The notes: generated by a model from the letters alone, not told the origin. DNA of 14,443 nucleotides from DATGQT01 sp033720695 (GCA_033720695.1 JAWWCA010000082.1:1-14443); one strand, 5' to 3'; shown: positions 5,476-12,294, counted from the stretch's first letter. Program-made: numbers and translations.

Positions 5476-6199
5476 TCGGGAGGACCATCCGGACCGGCAC
5501 GGGCCGGCCCGCCTGACGCCCCGGCCGGAAACGGGTGGCACGGACGGCGGCGAGCGCGGCCTCGTCGAGGAGGGGGTGAGCCGACGCCACGACCTCGGCC
5601 TCCGTCACCTGGCCCTCCCCGCCGACGACGAACATCACGAACACGCGGCCCTCGATCCCTTCGGCCTCCGCTTCTGGCGGGTAGCGGACCCGCTCCGCGA
5701 GGGCCCCGAGACCGCCTACGATCTCCGGCATCTCGTCCACCTGGTCGACCGGGGCCTCGGCCGGCGGGCCCGCCATCTCCCCGACGCCGTCGGCACCGTC
5801 GGGGAGTGCGAAGGTCACGGGCAGCACCATGCGCACGGCCACCGGGGCGCCGTCGATTCGGCCGGGCTCGTACCGCGCCTGACGGATGCCGGCGAGGGCC
5901 GCCTCGTCGAGGAGGGGGTGAGCGCTTCGGAGGACCTCTTCGTCGGTCACCCGCCCCTGCTCGTCGACGACGAAGGACACGAGGACACGGCCGGAGAGGC
6001 CGGCCGCGAGGGCTTCGGCCGGGTACGGGGTGGCCTCCTGGAGAGCGGGGAGCCCACCCCGCAGCCGCGGCATCGGGTCCGCGGTGTCATAGACCGGCTG
6101 GGCGAGCGCAGCAGGGGGGAGAGCGAGCGCGACGGCGAGGGCGAGCAGGCGCCTGCGTGAGGGGCGGCGGGCCAGCGGTGGGCGGGGCTCAGGCGTCAT
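5447..6199 (-). CDS. Secreted protein with two tandem TonB C-terminal domains
   Basis: The 250-residue protein starts at ATG 6199, inside the preceding 2TM gene (11-nt overlap). A basic n-region (RRPSRRR) and hydrophobic core LLALAVALALPPAALAQ predict a Sec signal peptide cut near residue 33-34. There follow two copies of a TonB_C-type domain, at about 44-132 and 158-247. Each has a GGL-AL-E start, the Y-P-E-A-x-x-x-G-x-x-GRV-V-F-V turn, an SAHPLLDEAALA block and a closing PVxVRMVLPxTFALP. By eye about 56 of 90 aligned residues are identical. Classical TonB uses one such domain to contact the TonB box of outer-membrane receptors and is anchored by an uncleaved N-terminal helix and a proline-rich linker; neither is present here. 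The protein is therefore probably periplasmic or outer-envelope, and energy transduction with ExbBD is doubtful. It is the last gene of the proC-led cluster. Confidence 0.88.
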   Translation of the reverse strand: MTPEPRPPLARRPSRRRLLALAVALALPPAALAQPVYDTADPMPRLRGGLPALQEATPYPAEALAAGLSGRVLVSFVVDEQGRVTDEEVLRSAHPLLDEAALAGIRQARYEPGRIDGAPVAVRMVLPVTFALPDGADGVGEMAGPPAEAPVDQVDEMPEIVGGLGALAERVRYPPEAEAEGIEGRVFVMFVVGGEGQVTEAEVVASAHPLLDEAALAAVRATRFRPGRQAGRPVPVRMVLPITFALPQER

Positions 6200-6518
6200 C
6201 GCGGGGGCGTCCCAGCCGATTCGCGTACAGGTCCTCGCCCGCCTGCATCCGGCGGTAGGCACGCCAGAACACGTAGAACACCAGGCCGCCCCCCACGACG
6301 ACGGTCGCCAGGAGGGGGAGCCAGAACGAGAAGTCGAAGGCGGCGCCGGTCTCCAGCCAGCCGGGGCGCTTGAGGCGGACGTCCGGGTTCGAGAGCGCCT
6401 GGTCCACCGTCCAGACCGCGATGCCAAGCGCGAGGACGACGATCGTGGCGAGGGCGAGCCGGAGGAGGCGGAGGCCGCGGCGGGAGGCGTCGCTGGCGGT
6501 CGGCAGGTGGTCGGCCAT
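6189..6518 (-). CDS. Small two-helix membrane protein of unknown function
   Basis: The 109-residue product starts at ATG 6518, 4 nt after the stop of the HisA-like gene, and ends 11 nt inside the twin-TonB_C gene, so the three genes are very likely co-translated. Two predicted membrane helices (about 17-38 and 66-86, WLPLLATVVVGGGLVFYVFW) flank a short loop with NPDVRLKRPGW. Arginines before helix 1 and after helix 2 (WRAYRRMQ) suggest both ends face the cytosol. I do not recognise the family. Its position between a HisA-like cytosolic protein and a secreted TonB_C protein hints at a link across the inner membrane, but that is inference. Confidence 0.78.
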   Translation of the reverse strand: MADHLPTASDASRRGLRLLRLALATIVVLALGIAVWTVDQALSNPDVRLKRPGWLETGAAFDFSFWLPLLATVVVGGGLVFYVFWRAYRRMQAGEDLYANRLGRPRDDA

Positions 6519-6522
6519 GGGG

Positions 6523-7257
6523 TCAGGAGAGGGGAGCCGTCGAGAAGCGCTCGAGGTCGACGCGGGCGAGGTCGTGCCAGCACCAGAAGCGCTGGCAGGG
6601 GAACCGGTTCTCGTAGAGCGCCCGGGCCACGATCACGGAGTCGACGCGCGGGGCGAGGGGCTGGAGCGCGAGGAGGTCACGGTAGTCGCCGACGCCGCCA
6701 GCGGCGGTGACCCGGGCCTGCCCCAGCCGGTCGACGAGCGCGCGGAGCCTCTGGACGGGGGGGCCTTCGAGGGTGCTGCTCCGGGCCCGCTCGGCCGCCA
6801 CGAACCGGCGCACCCCGCGCGCCTCCAGCGCCGCCGCGTGGTCGAGGGCGCCGTCGTCGCCCAGCGGCACGCCCACCACGACGCGGCTGCTCCCGAACTG
6901 GCGCACGGCCTCCTCCACGAAGTCGGCGTCGCGGGCGGCCTCGGAGGCGATCTCGACGCGGTAGACACCGAGGTTGAGGAGGTCGGCGACGTCCTCGAGC
7001 GCGAAGGCGCGCCCGCCCACCTGAACGGGGATGTCGAGCGCGGCGGCGATCTTCGCGATCACCTCGCGGTTGTCGCCTGCCGGCTCGCCCTCTCGCGGGT
7101 CCCGGTCCATGAGGTGGAGGACCTTCGCGTTCTGGACGCGCCACAGCTTCGCCATCCGCACGGGATCGTGGAAGTAGACGGCCTCCTCTTCACGCCCGTC
7201 GCAGTAGCGGACGCAATGGCCGTGGCGGAGGTCGATGGCGGGGATGACGAGCGGCAT
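6523..7257 (-). CDS. HisA-like (beta/alpha)8-barrel protein with altered catalytic site
   Basis: The 244-residue protein starts at ATG 7257. The HisA fold is clear: VIPAIDLRHGHCVRYCDG (4-21), LHLMDRDP (47-54), IPVQVGGRAFALEDVADLLN (76-95), AAGGVGDYRDLLAL (185-198) and VDSVIVARALYENRF (205-219). The two phosphate-binding loops (GGR and AGGV / VARAL) are kept, as are the first catalytic aspartate (Asp9) and the catalytic threonine (Thr162 in RSSTLEGP). The second catalytic aspartate, in the G-L-D strand of HisA, is replaced: VVVGVPLGDDG gives Pro131. The DG before the threonine is SS, and the loop after strand 5 is shortened with loss of its GW motif. A Cys/Trp-containing tail (FPCQRFWCWHD) follows. 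ProFAR isomerase activity in histidine synthesis is therefore unlikely. No other his gene is nearby. It is the second gene of the cluster after proC. Confidence 0.85.
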   Translation of the reverse strand: MPLVIPAIDLRHGHCVRYCDGREEEAVYFHDPVRMAKLWRVQNAKVLHLMDRDPREGEPAGDNREVIAKIAAALDIPVQVGGRAFALEDVADLLNLGVYRVEIASEAARDADFVEEAVRQFGSSRVVVGVPLGDDGALDHAAALEARGVRRFVAAERARSSTLEGPPVQRLRALVDRLGQARVTAAGGVGDYRDLLALQPLAPRVDSVIVARALYENRFPCQRFWCWHDLARVDLERFSTAPLS

Positions 7258-7312
7258 GGGGGCGCAGGCGCAGCCAGATTCGTACCCCGGGAGGGGCGCG
7301 CGGGTCCCGGCG

Positions 7313-8152
7313 TCAGGGCCCGCCGAGGCGGCTGAGCTCGGAGGACCGCCGCGTGGCCGTGGCGACGGCGTTGATGAGCATCGTCCGGAGGCCGTGGCTC
7401 TCTAAGTCGGCGACGGCGGCGATCGCGGTGCCGCCGGGCGTGGTCACCTCGTCGCGGAGGATGGCGGGGTGCTTGCCCGTCTCGAGGACGAGGCGGGCGG
7501 CGCCGAAGACGGTCTGGGCCGCGAGCCGGAAGGCCTGTGGCCGCGGCAGCCCCTGCTTCACCCCGCCGTCGGTCAGCGCCTCGATGATCATGTAGACGTA
7601 GGCCGGGCCCGAGCCCGAGAGCCCCGTCACAGCGTCCATCATCGCCTCCGGCAGCTCGACCACCTCGCCGACGGCCTCGAAGATGGCCCGGGCGCGACCG
7701 ACGTGGACGGGCTCGGCGAAGCGGCCTGCGGCGATGGCCGTGGCCCCCTCGTCCACGAGCGCGGGCGTGTTCGGCATCGCGCGGACGACGGGCACCTCCT
7801 GCCCGAGGGCCTCGCAGATCGCCTCCGTCGTTACGCCGGCGAGGATCGAGACGACGAGGGTGCCGGGCGCGACGGCCGGGCGGATCTCCTCGACGACGCC
7901 CAGCGCCTGCTGCGGCTTCACGGCGAGGATCACGAGGTCGGCCCCCTGCACCGCCTCGACGTTTTCCGTGTGCGTGCCGACGCCGGGGAACTCCTCGGCG
8001 AGGGCGGCGAGGGCGGCCGGCGTGCGGCGCGTAATCCGGAGGCGGGCGGGGGCGAGGCCGTGGCCGCGGCCGTCGGAGCGGAGGAGGCCGCCGAGGAGGG
8101 CGCGCCCCATGTTGCCGCAGCCGAGGAGGGCGATGGTCTGGTCTGAGAGCAT
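7313..8152 (-). CDS. proC: Pyrroline-5-carboxylate reductase
   Basis: The 279-residue enzyme starts at ATG 8152 and has the usual length for ProC. It catalyses the last step of proline synthesis: NAD(P)H-dependent reduction of 1-pyrroline-5-carboxylate in the cytosol. The N-terminal Rossmann domain shows IALLGCGNMGRALLGGLL (7-24) and ADLVILAVKPQQ. The domain junction carries VRAMPNTPALVDEGATAIAA. The C-terminal dimer and active-site domain has VTGLSGSGPAYVYMIIEALT (residues about 172-191) and VTTPGGTAIAAV (about 239-250). All these are ProC hallmarks. It heads a compact minus-strand cluster: the HisA-like gene follows after 55 nt, then two overlapping or near-touching genes. The 152-nt region upstream is shared with the divergent C2-like lipoprotein gene and must hold its promoter. 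Confidence 0.95.
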   Translation of the reverse strand: MLSDQTIALLGCGNMGRALLGGLLRSDGRGHGLAPARLRITRRTPAALAALAEEFPGVGTHTENVEAVQGADLVILAVKPQQALGVVEEIRPAVAPGTLVVSILAGVTTEAICEALGQEVPVVRAMPNTPALVDEGATAIAAGRFAEPVHVGRARAIFEAVGEVVELPEAMMDAVTGLSGSGPAYVYMIIEALTDGGVKQGLPRPQAFRLAAQTVFGAARLVLETGKHPAILRDEVTTPGGTAIAAVADLESHGLRTMLINAVATATRRSSELSRLGGP

Positions 8153-8304
8153 GGCGTACGCGACGACGGAGACGGCAGGATAGCCCTGCAGGCGCCGCCT
8201 CGGGGTGCAGAATCGGGGGAAACCGACCGCTCCGTGCCCGGCCTCTTCCCGAGGGCCGTATCATCCCCACCCTCTCCGTCTTTCAAGACTCGACTGCACT
8301 CGGT

Positions 8305-8856
8305 ATGACCCGCCTCTCCGCCCTCGGCGTCGCCCTCGCGATGCTCGCCCTCTCCCTCTCCGGCTGCGATACGGGGGACCCCTCCGACCCCGACACCACG
8401 ATCCGACGCGTCATCATCACCGAGATCATCGTGGACGACGCGCCGCTCCTCCGCGAGAACGGCGACGATTGGGACGGCGGCGCCTTCGGCGTGGGCGAGG
8501 AGCCCGACATCTTCGTCGAGCTCGTCAACGACGACACCGGCTCGTTCCTCTTCGACCCGCCCGTGGACAACTTCTCGAACGTGGACGCCAACGACTTCCC
8601 GCTCGTCTGGTCCTCCTCCCCGGGCCCCGATGAGGAGACCCTCGACGAGACCGTCTTCACGCGCTTCAACACCAACCTCGCCGTCGACCTCTACGACGAG
8701 GACCCCGAGCTGACGAAGGGGGACGACGACTTCATGGGGAGCACGGAGGCCTTCAACCTCCAGGACCTCGTGGACGGCGACCGGCCCCAATTCCTCCGTC
8801 TCGAGAGCGCCGACGGGGAGATCCAGGTGAGCCTCCGCCTCCGCTACGAGAGCTGA
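8305..8856 (+). CDS. Acidic lipoprotein with C2-like (calcium-binding type) domain
   Basis: The 183-residue protein starts at ATG 8305 with a lipoprotein signal MTRLSALGVALAMLALSLSGC (lipobox LSGC, Cys21). The mature protein is very acidic. Its fold pattern resembles a C2 domain: an opening strand IRRVIITEIIVDDAP, the strand DIFVELVND, then TNLAVDLYDEDPE, followed by GDDDFMGSTEAFNLQDL (139-155) and a final GEIQVSLRLRYES. The clustered aspartates in LYDEDPELTKGDDDF are where C2 domains bind calcium between loops. C2 domains in bacterial lipoproteins are uncommon, and this assignment rests on pattern recognition, not a search. A role in calcium-dependent surface or membrane contact would be speculation. 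It is divergent from proC and reads towards recQ. No Shine-Dalgarno precedes the ATG. Confidence 0.82.
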   Translation: MTRLSALGVALAMLALSLSGCDTGDPSDPDTTIRRVIITEIIVDDAPLLRENGDDWDGGAFGVGEEPDIFVELVNDDTGSFLFDPPVDNFSNVDANDFPLVWSSSPGPDEETLDETVFTRFNTNLAVDLYDEDPELTKGDDDFMGSTEAFNLQDLVDGDRPQFLRLESADGEIQVSLRLRYES

Positions 8857-8896
8857 TCCCTGCCGCCTTCACCGGCGGGCTGACAGACTCGTGACA

Positions 8897-8926
8897 GGGG
8901 GCGATGCCGTTCGTGGCGCTGCCCCC
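8897..8926. other. GC-rich imperfect hairpin between the C2-like lipoprotein gene and recQ
   Basis: GGGGGC (8897-8902) pairs with GCCCCC (8921-8926), with an inner GCC/GGC pair enclosing GTTCGT. It may end the lipoprotein transcript or form part of the recQ leader. There is no T-run downstream. Confidence 0.3.
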
Positions 8927-8951
8927 CGTCTCGTAGGCTCCCGCTCCGCCC

Positions 8952-11141
8952 GTGCCCGCCGTTCTCGACGTCGCCCCCGTGCCCGCCGCGTTCCCCTCCG
9001 CCGTCCATTCCGATGTCGAGGCCGCGCTGCGCGCGCACTTCGGGTTCGACGCGCTGCGCGAGGGGCAGGCCGAGGCCCTCGCCCCCGTCCTCGACGGCCG
9101 CGACGCCCTCGTCGTGATGCCGACGGGGGCGGGGAAGAGCCTCGTCTACCAGCTCGGCGCCGTGCTCCGTGGCGGCGTCACCGTGGTGGTCTCGCCGCTC
9201 ATCGCGCTGATGAAGGACCCGGTGGACGCCCTCGCCGCGCGGGGCGTCCCGGCCGTGGCCGTCAACTCGTCGCAGGGGCAAGCCGAGCAGCGGGCGGCCC
9301 TGGAAGCCGTGGCCGAGGGCCGCGTCGCGCTCGTCTACGCGGCGCCCGAGCGGCTGCGGACGCGCGGCTTCCTCCGCGCCCTCGCCCAGGCCGACGTCCG
9401 GCTCCTCGCCGTCGACGAGGCCCACTGCGTCAGCCAGTGGGGCCACGACTTCCGCCCCGACTACCTCGCCGTCGGCGACGCCCGCCGCCGGATGGGCGGC
9501 CCCCCCTGCGTGGCGCTCACGGCCACGGCCACGCCGCGCGTCCAGGACGACATCGTCGAGCAGCTCGGCCTCCGCGACGCCGCCCGCCTCGTCACCGGCT
9601 TCAACCGCCCCAACCTCCTCTTCTCCGTCCGCTCCACGCCCACGAAGAAGGAGAAGAAGAAGGCGCTCGCGCAGTTCCTCCAGGCGCGCGACGGGGAGGC
9701 CGGCCTCGTCTACGTCTCGACGCGGAAGGAGGCCGAGGCGATCGCCCGGCACATCCGCGAGCACGCCGGGCGCGAGGCGCGCGCCTACCACGCCGGCCTC
9801 CCCGACGCCGAGCGCGCCGAGGTGCAGGACCGGTTCATCGGGCGGGCGCTCGACCTCGTCGTGGCGACGAACGCCTTCGGGATGGGCGTGGACCGCGCCG
9901 ACGTCCGCTTCGTGGCGCACTGGAACATGCCGGCCAACCTCGAATCGTACTACCAGGAGGCCGGCCGTGCGGGCCGCGACGGCGCCTTCGCCGAGGCCGT
10001 CCTCTTCTACGCGCCGCAGGACCGGAGCCTCCGCGAGTGGTTCATCGGGCAGTACGCGCCCGACGAGAAGGGCCTCCGCGCCCTCCTCCGCGCCGCCGAG
10101 CGGCAGGCCGGCGACGGCCTCGTCCGCGCCGACCCCGAAGTCCTCGCCGAGGCCGCCGAGCAGCACCCCGTCGGGGGGCGCGTCGGCCTCAGCCTCCTCG
10201 AGAAGATCGGCGCCCTCGAACGGCTCGACGACGAGGGTCCCCTCCGCGTCTGGCGCCTCGGGCGCTGGGACGGCGACGCCGCCGACCGCGTCCTCGACAG
10301 CGTCGAGCGGCGGCGGCGGGCGCGGACGGACGACCTCGCCCGGCTCGTCCGCTACGCCGAGACGGGGGACTGCCGCCGGCGCCTCCTCCTCGGCCACTTC
10401 GGCGACCCGATGGCCGAGGCCGACGACCTCGCGGTCCCGGAGGCCGGGTGCTGCGACAACTGCCAGGTCCAGGCCCGCCTCAAGCGCGCCCCGCCCGACA
10501 AACTCCCCGCCTGGGACGCCCTCCCGATGCCGTCGCGCATCGCCCTCGGCCTCCTCGACGCCGTCCGCCGCCTCCGCTGGAAGGCCGGCCGCCGCACCCT
10601 CGCCAAGATGTTCACCGGCTCGAAGGCCGAGGGGATGGCCCGCTACGAGCGCTCGCCCTACTTCGGCCGCCTCGCGTTCCTCTCGCAGGACGAGGTGGAC
10701 GGCCTGTTCAAGCAGCTCATCCTCAAGGGCTACCTCCGCATCACCGGCGGGGAGTACCCGGTCGTGGAGCTGACGGCGCTCGGCGAGCAGGCCCTCGACC
10801 ACCGCGAGGCCGTCCCCCTCGACATGGACGACGCGCCGACGGCCCCGCGCGAGCGCCGCGCCGCGGCCCCCGACGCCGCCGAGCCGCTCGACGCCGACGG
10901 CGAGGCCCTCTTCGAGCGGCTCCGGCAGTGGCGCACCGAGACGGCCCGGGCCCGAGAGGTGCCGCCCTACATCGTCTTCAACGACCGGACGCTCCGCGCC
11001 CTCGCCGCCGCACGCCCCGCGACGGTCGAGCGGCTCCTCGCCGTCAAGGGCGTCGGCCCGGCGAAGGTGGACGCCTACGGCGCCGCGCTCCTGTCCCTCC
11101 TCGCCGACGGCCCGGACGACGGCGAGCGCCCGAACGCGTAG
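8952..11141 (+). CDS. recQ: ATP-dependent DNA helicase RecQ
   Basis: The 729-residue superfamily 2 helicase unwinds DNA 3' to 5' in recombination and repair. Motifs in order: Q-motif FGFDALREGQ (30-39), Walker A MPTGAGKS (56-63), SPLIALMKD (81-89), DEAH with CVSQWGHDFRPDY (155-171), TATATP (190-195), AFGMGVDRADV (308-318) and YYQEAGRAGRDG (333-344). A zinc/RQC segment has Cys474 (CRRRLLLGHFG) and GCCDNC (499-504). A winged-helix region follows (about 520-615). An HRDC domain closes the protein at about 650-716 (IVFNDRTLRALA, LAVKGVGPAKVDAYG). It is longer than E. coli RecQ (609), partly from about 100 extra residues at 360-460, between the helicase core and the zinc site. The start is ambiguous: GTG 8952 or the in-frame GTG 8979. 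The zinc cluster has CC-x2-C in place of the usual C-x2-C-x2-C. No LexA-type box was recognised. Confidence 0.95.
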   Translation: MPAVLDVAPVPAAFPSAVHSDVEAALRAHFGFDALREGQAEALAPVLDGRDALVVMPTGAGKSLVYQLGAVLRGGVTVVVSPLIALMKDPVDALAARGVPAVAVNSSQGQAEQRAALEAVAEGRVALVYAAPERLRTRGFLRALAQADVRLLAVDEAHCVSQWGHDFRPDYLAVGDARRRMGGPPCVALTATATPRVQDDIVEQLGLRDAARLVTGFNRPNLLFSVRSTPTKKEKKKALAQFLQARDGEAGLVYVSTRKEAEAIARHIREHAGREARAYHAGLPDAERAEVQDRFIGRALDLVVATNAFGMGVDRADVRFVAHWNMPANLESYYQEAGRAGRDGAFAEAVLFYAPQDRSLREWFIGQYAPDEKGLRALLRAAERQAGDGLVRADPEVLAEAAEQHPVGGRVGLSLLEKIGALERLDDEGPLRVWRLGRWDGDAADRVLDSVERRRRARTDDLARLVRYAETGDCRRRLLLGHFGDPMAEADDLAVPEAGCCDNCQVQARLKRAPPDKLPAWDALPMPSRIALGLLDAVRRLRWKAGRRTLAKMFTGSKAEGMARYERSPYFGRLAFLSQDEVDGLFKQLILKGYLRITGGEYPVVELTALGEQALDHREAVPLDMDDAPTAPRERRAAAPDAAEPLDADGEALFERLRQWRTETARAREVPPYIVFNDRTLRALAAARPATVERLLAVKGVGPAKVDAYGAALLSLLADGPDDGERPNA

Positions 11142-11167
11142 AGGCGGCCGGGGGAGGCCGCCTCTAC
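11138..11167. terminator. 12-bp hairpin between convergent recQ and FKBP genes
   Basis: GTAGAGGCGGCC (11138-11149) pairs perfectly with GGCCGCCTCTAC (11156-11167) around a 6-nt G-rich loop. The recQ stop codon TAG (11139-11141) is inside the left arm. It can fold on both strands and is 25 nt beyond the stop of the FKBP gene, so it may serve as a bidirectional transcript end. No U-run follows on either strand. Confidence 0.6.
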
Positions 11168-11192
11168 AGACGTGGCGCAGGGTGGGGAGGGC

Positions 11193-12128
11193 CTACTGGC
11201 CCGGCTGGACCTGCGGCGCGCCGACGGCCGGCGCCGCCGTGCCGCCCTCCGAGACCGGGTCGAGGATGTCCACGAGCGAGACGTCGAAGATGAGCACGCT
11301 GTTGGGGCCGATGCCGCCGCGCGGGTTGCCCTGCACCCCGTAGGCGAGGCTCGGCGGCAGGAAGATTCGCCACGTGCTCCCGATCTGCATGTTCTGGAGC
11401 GCCTCGTCGAAGCCCGGGACCGTCTCGCCAATCGCGAAGTCGACGGGCTGGCCCTGCGAGCTGTCGAAGACGGTGCCGTCGGGGAGCTGGCCGGTGTAGG
11501 TGACCACGACGCGGTCGCCCTCCTCGGGGCTCTCGCCCGCGCCCGCCTCGCGGACGATGTACTGCACCCCGCTCGGGAGCGTCTGCACGCTGTCCCGCGC
11601 GGCGTTCGCCGTCAGGAACGAGTCGGCGACGGCGGCGGAGGACTCGATCTCGGCGAGGAACTGCTGGGCCTGGGGGTTCGTGAGGGCCTCGCGGCGGAGC
11701 TGGTTCATCTGCATGGCCTCCGAGACCGCCTGCTCCTCGGCCGGCGTGAGCCGCCGCTCGCGGTCGGCGACGCCCTCCTGGAACCCGGCGACGTAGAGGC
11801 CGAGGTCGTCCGAGAGCGAGGTGTCGGTGCGGACCTGGTTCTGGAGGTCGAGGCCCTGTTGGTAGCCGAGGGCGTAGGGGAGGGCGAGGGCGGAGTCGGC
11901 TTCGAAGCCGGCGCGGAGGCCACGGAGGAAGGCGTCCACGTTGAAGGTGGTGTCCTGCTGGCGGACCTGCTGGCCGATCTCGTAGGCGGCGAGGTAGAGG
12001 GCCTGCTCGGCCGTCGGCCGCTCGCGGAGGGCCTCGACGTCGGCGGCTTCAGGAAGAGGCTCCTCCCCACCGCCGCAGGCGGCGAGGCCGAGCGCGGCGA
12101 CGAGGACGAAGAGGGCGCGGAGGGTCAT
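11193..12128 (-). CDS. FKBP-type peptidyl-prolyl cis-trans isomerase lipoprotein (Mip/FkpA-like)
   Basis: The 311-residue protein starts at ATG 12128 with a lipoprotein signal MTLRALFVLVAALGLAAC (Cys18, lipobox LAAC). Residues 40-145 are helical and contain two stretches like the FKBP N-terminal dimerisation domain: AYEIGQQVRQQDTTFNVDAF (48-67) and YALGYQQGLDLQNQVRTDTS (85-104), each followed by a G-(L/F)-R/Q-x-G-(F/V) turn. A long helix with NQLRREALTNPQAQQFLAEI links to the FKBP fold at about 187-290: VVVTYTGQLPDGTVFDSS (207-224), FAIGETVPGFDEAL (231-244), IGSTWRIFLPPSLAYG (249-264) and GPNSVLIFDVSLVDI (274-288). These include the Tyr, Phe/Asp, Val-Pro-Gly-Phe and Tyr pocket residues of active FKBPs. 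It would speed proline isomerisation and folding in the periplasm or at the envelope. The tail is Ala/Pro/Gln-rich. Confidence 0.93.
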   Translation of the reverse strand: MTLRALFVLVAALGLAACGGGEEPLPEAADVEALRERPTAEQALYLAAYEIGQQVRQQDTTFNVDAFLRGLRAGFEADSALALPYALGYQQGLDLQNQVRTDTSLSDDLGLYVAGFQEGVADRERRLTPAEEQAVSEAMQMNQLRREALTNPQAQQFLAEIESSAAVADSFLTANAARDSVQTLPSGVQYIVREAGAGESPEEGDRVVVTYTGQLPDGTVFDSSQGQPVDFAIGETVPGFDEALQNMQIGSTWRIFLPPSLAYGVQGNPRGGIGPNSVLIFDVSLVDILDPVSEGGTAAPAVGAPQVQPGQ

Positions 12129-12277
12129 GGGGGGTGGGAGTGATGGAACGGGCGCGCACAGAACGGGAAAAGGTACCGGGGGCGTATCTCCGCTCGGTGT
12201 GCGCTTTCGGAGAGTTTGGGAATCGGGGGAGCGGGCCGCCGAGCCATCGAGGGGTTGACCGGTATCATCCGCCGACG

Positions 12278-12294
12278 GCCACGACGCCCGTGGC
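12278..12294 (+). other. Small hairpin in the metG leader
   Basis: GCCACG (12278-12283) pairs with CGTGGC (12289-12294) around a 5-nt loop, 18 nt before the metG ATG. It may be chance in so GC-rich a leader. No T-box or SAM-riboswitch architecture was recognised in the 184-nt gap. Confidence 0.25.

Noticed and set aside
6370..7335. Plus-strand open frame of 321 codons over the HisA-like gene
   Set aside because: Antisense shadow without recognisable motifs; the minus strand encodes a recognisable HisA fold.
8844..10802. Minus-strand open frame of 652 codons opposite recQ
   Set aside because: Low-complexity antisense shadow; recQ motifs are complete on the plus strand.
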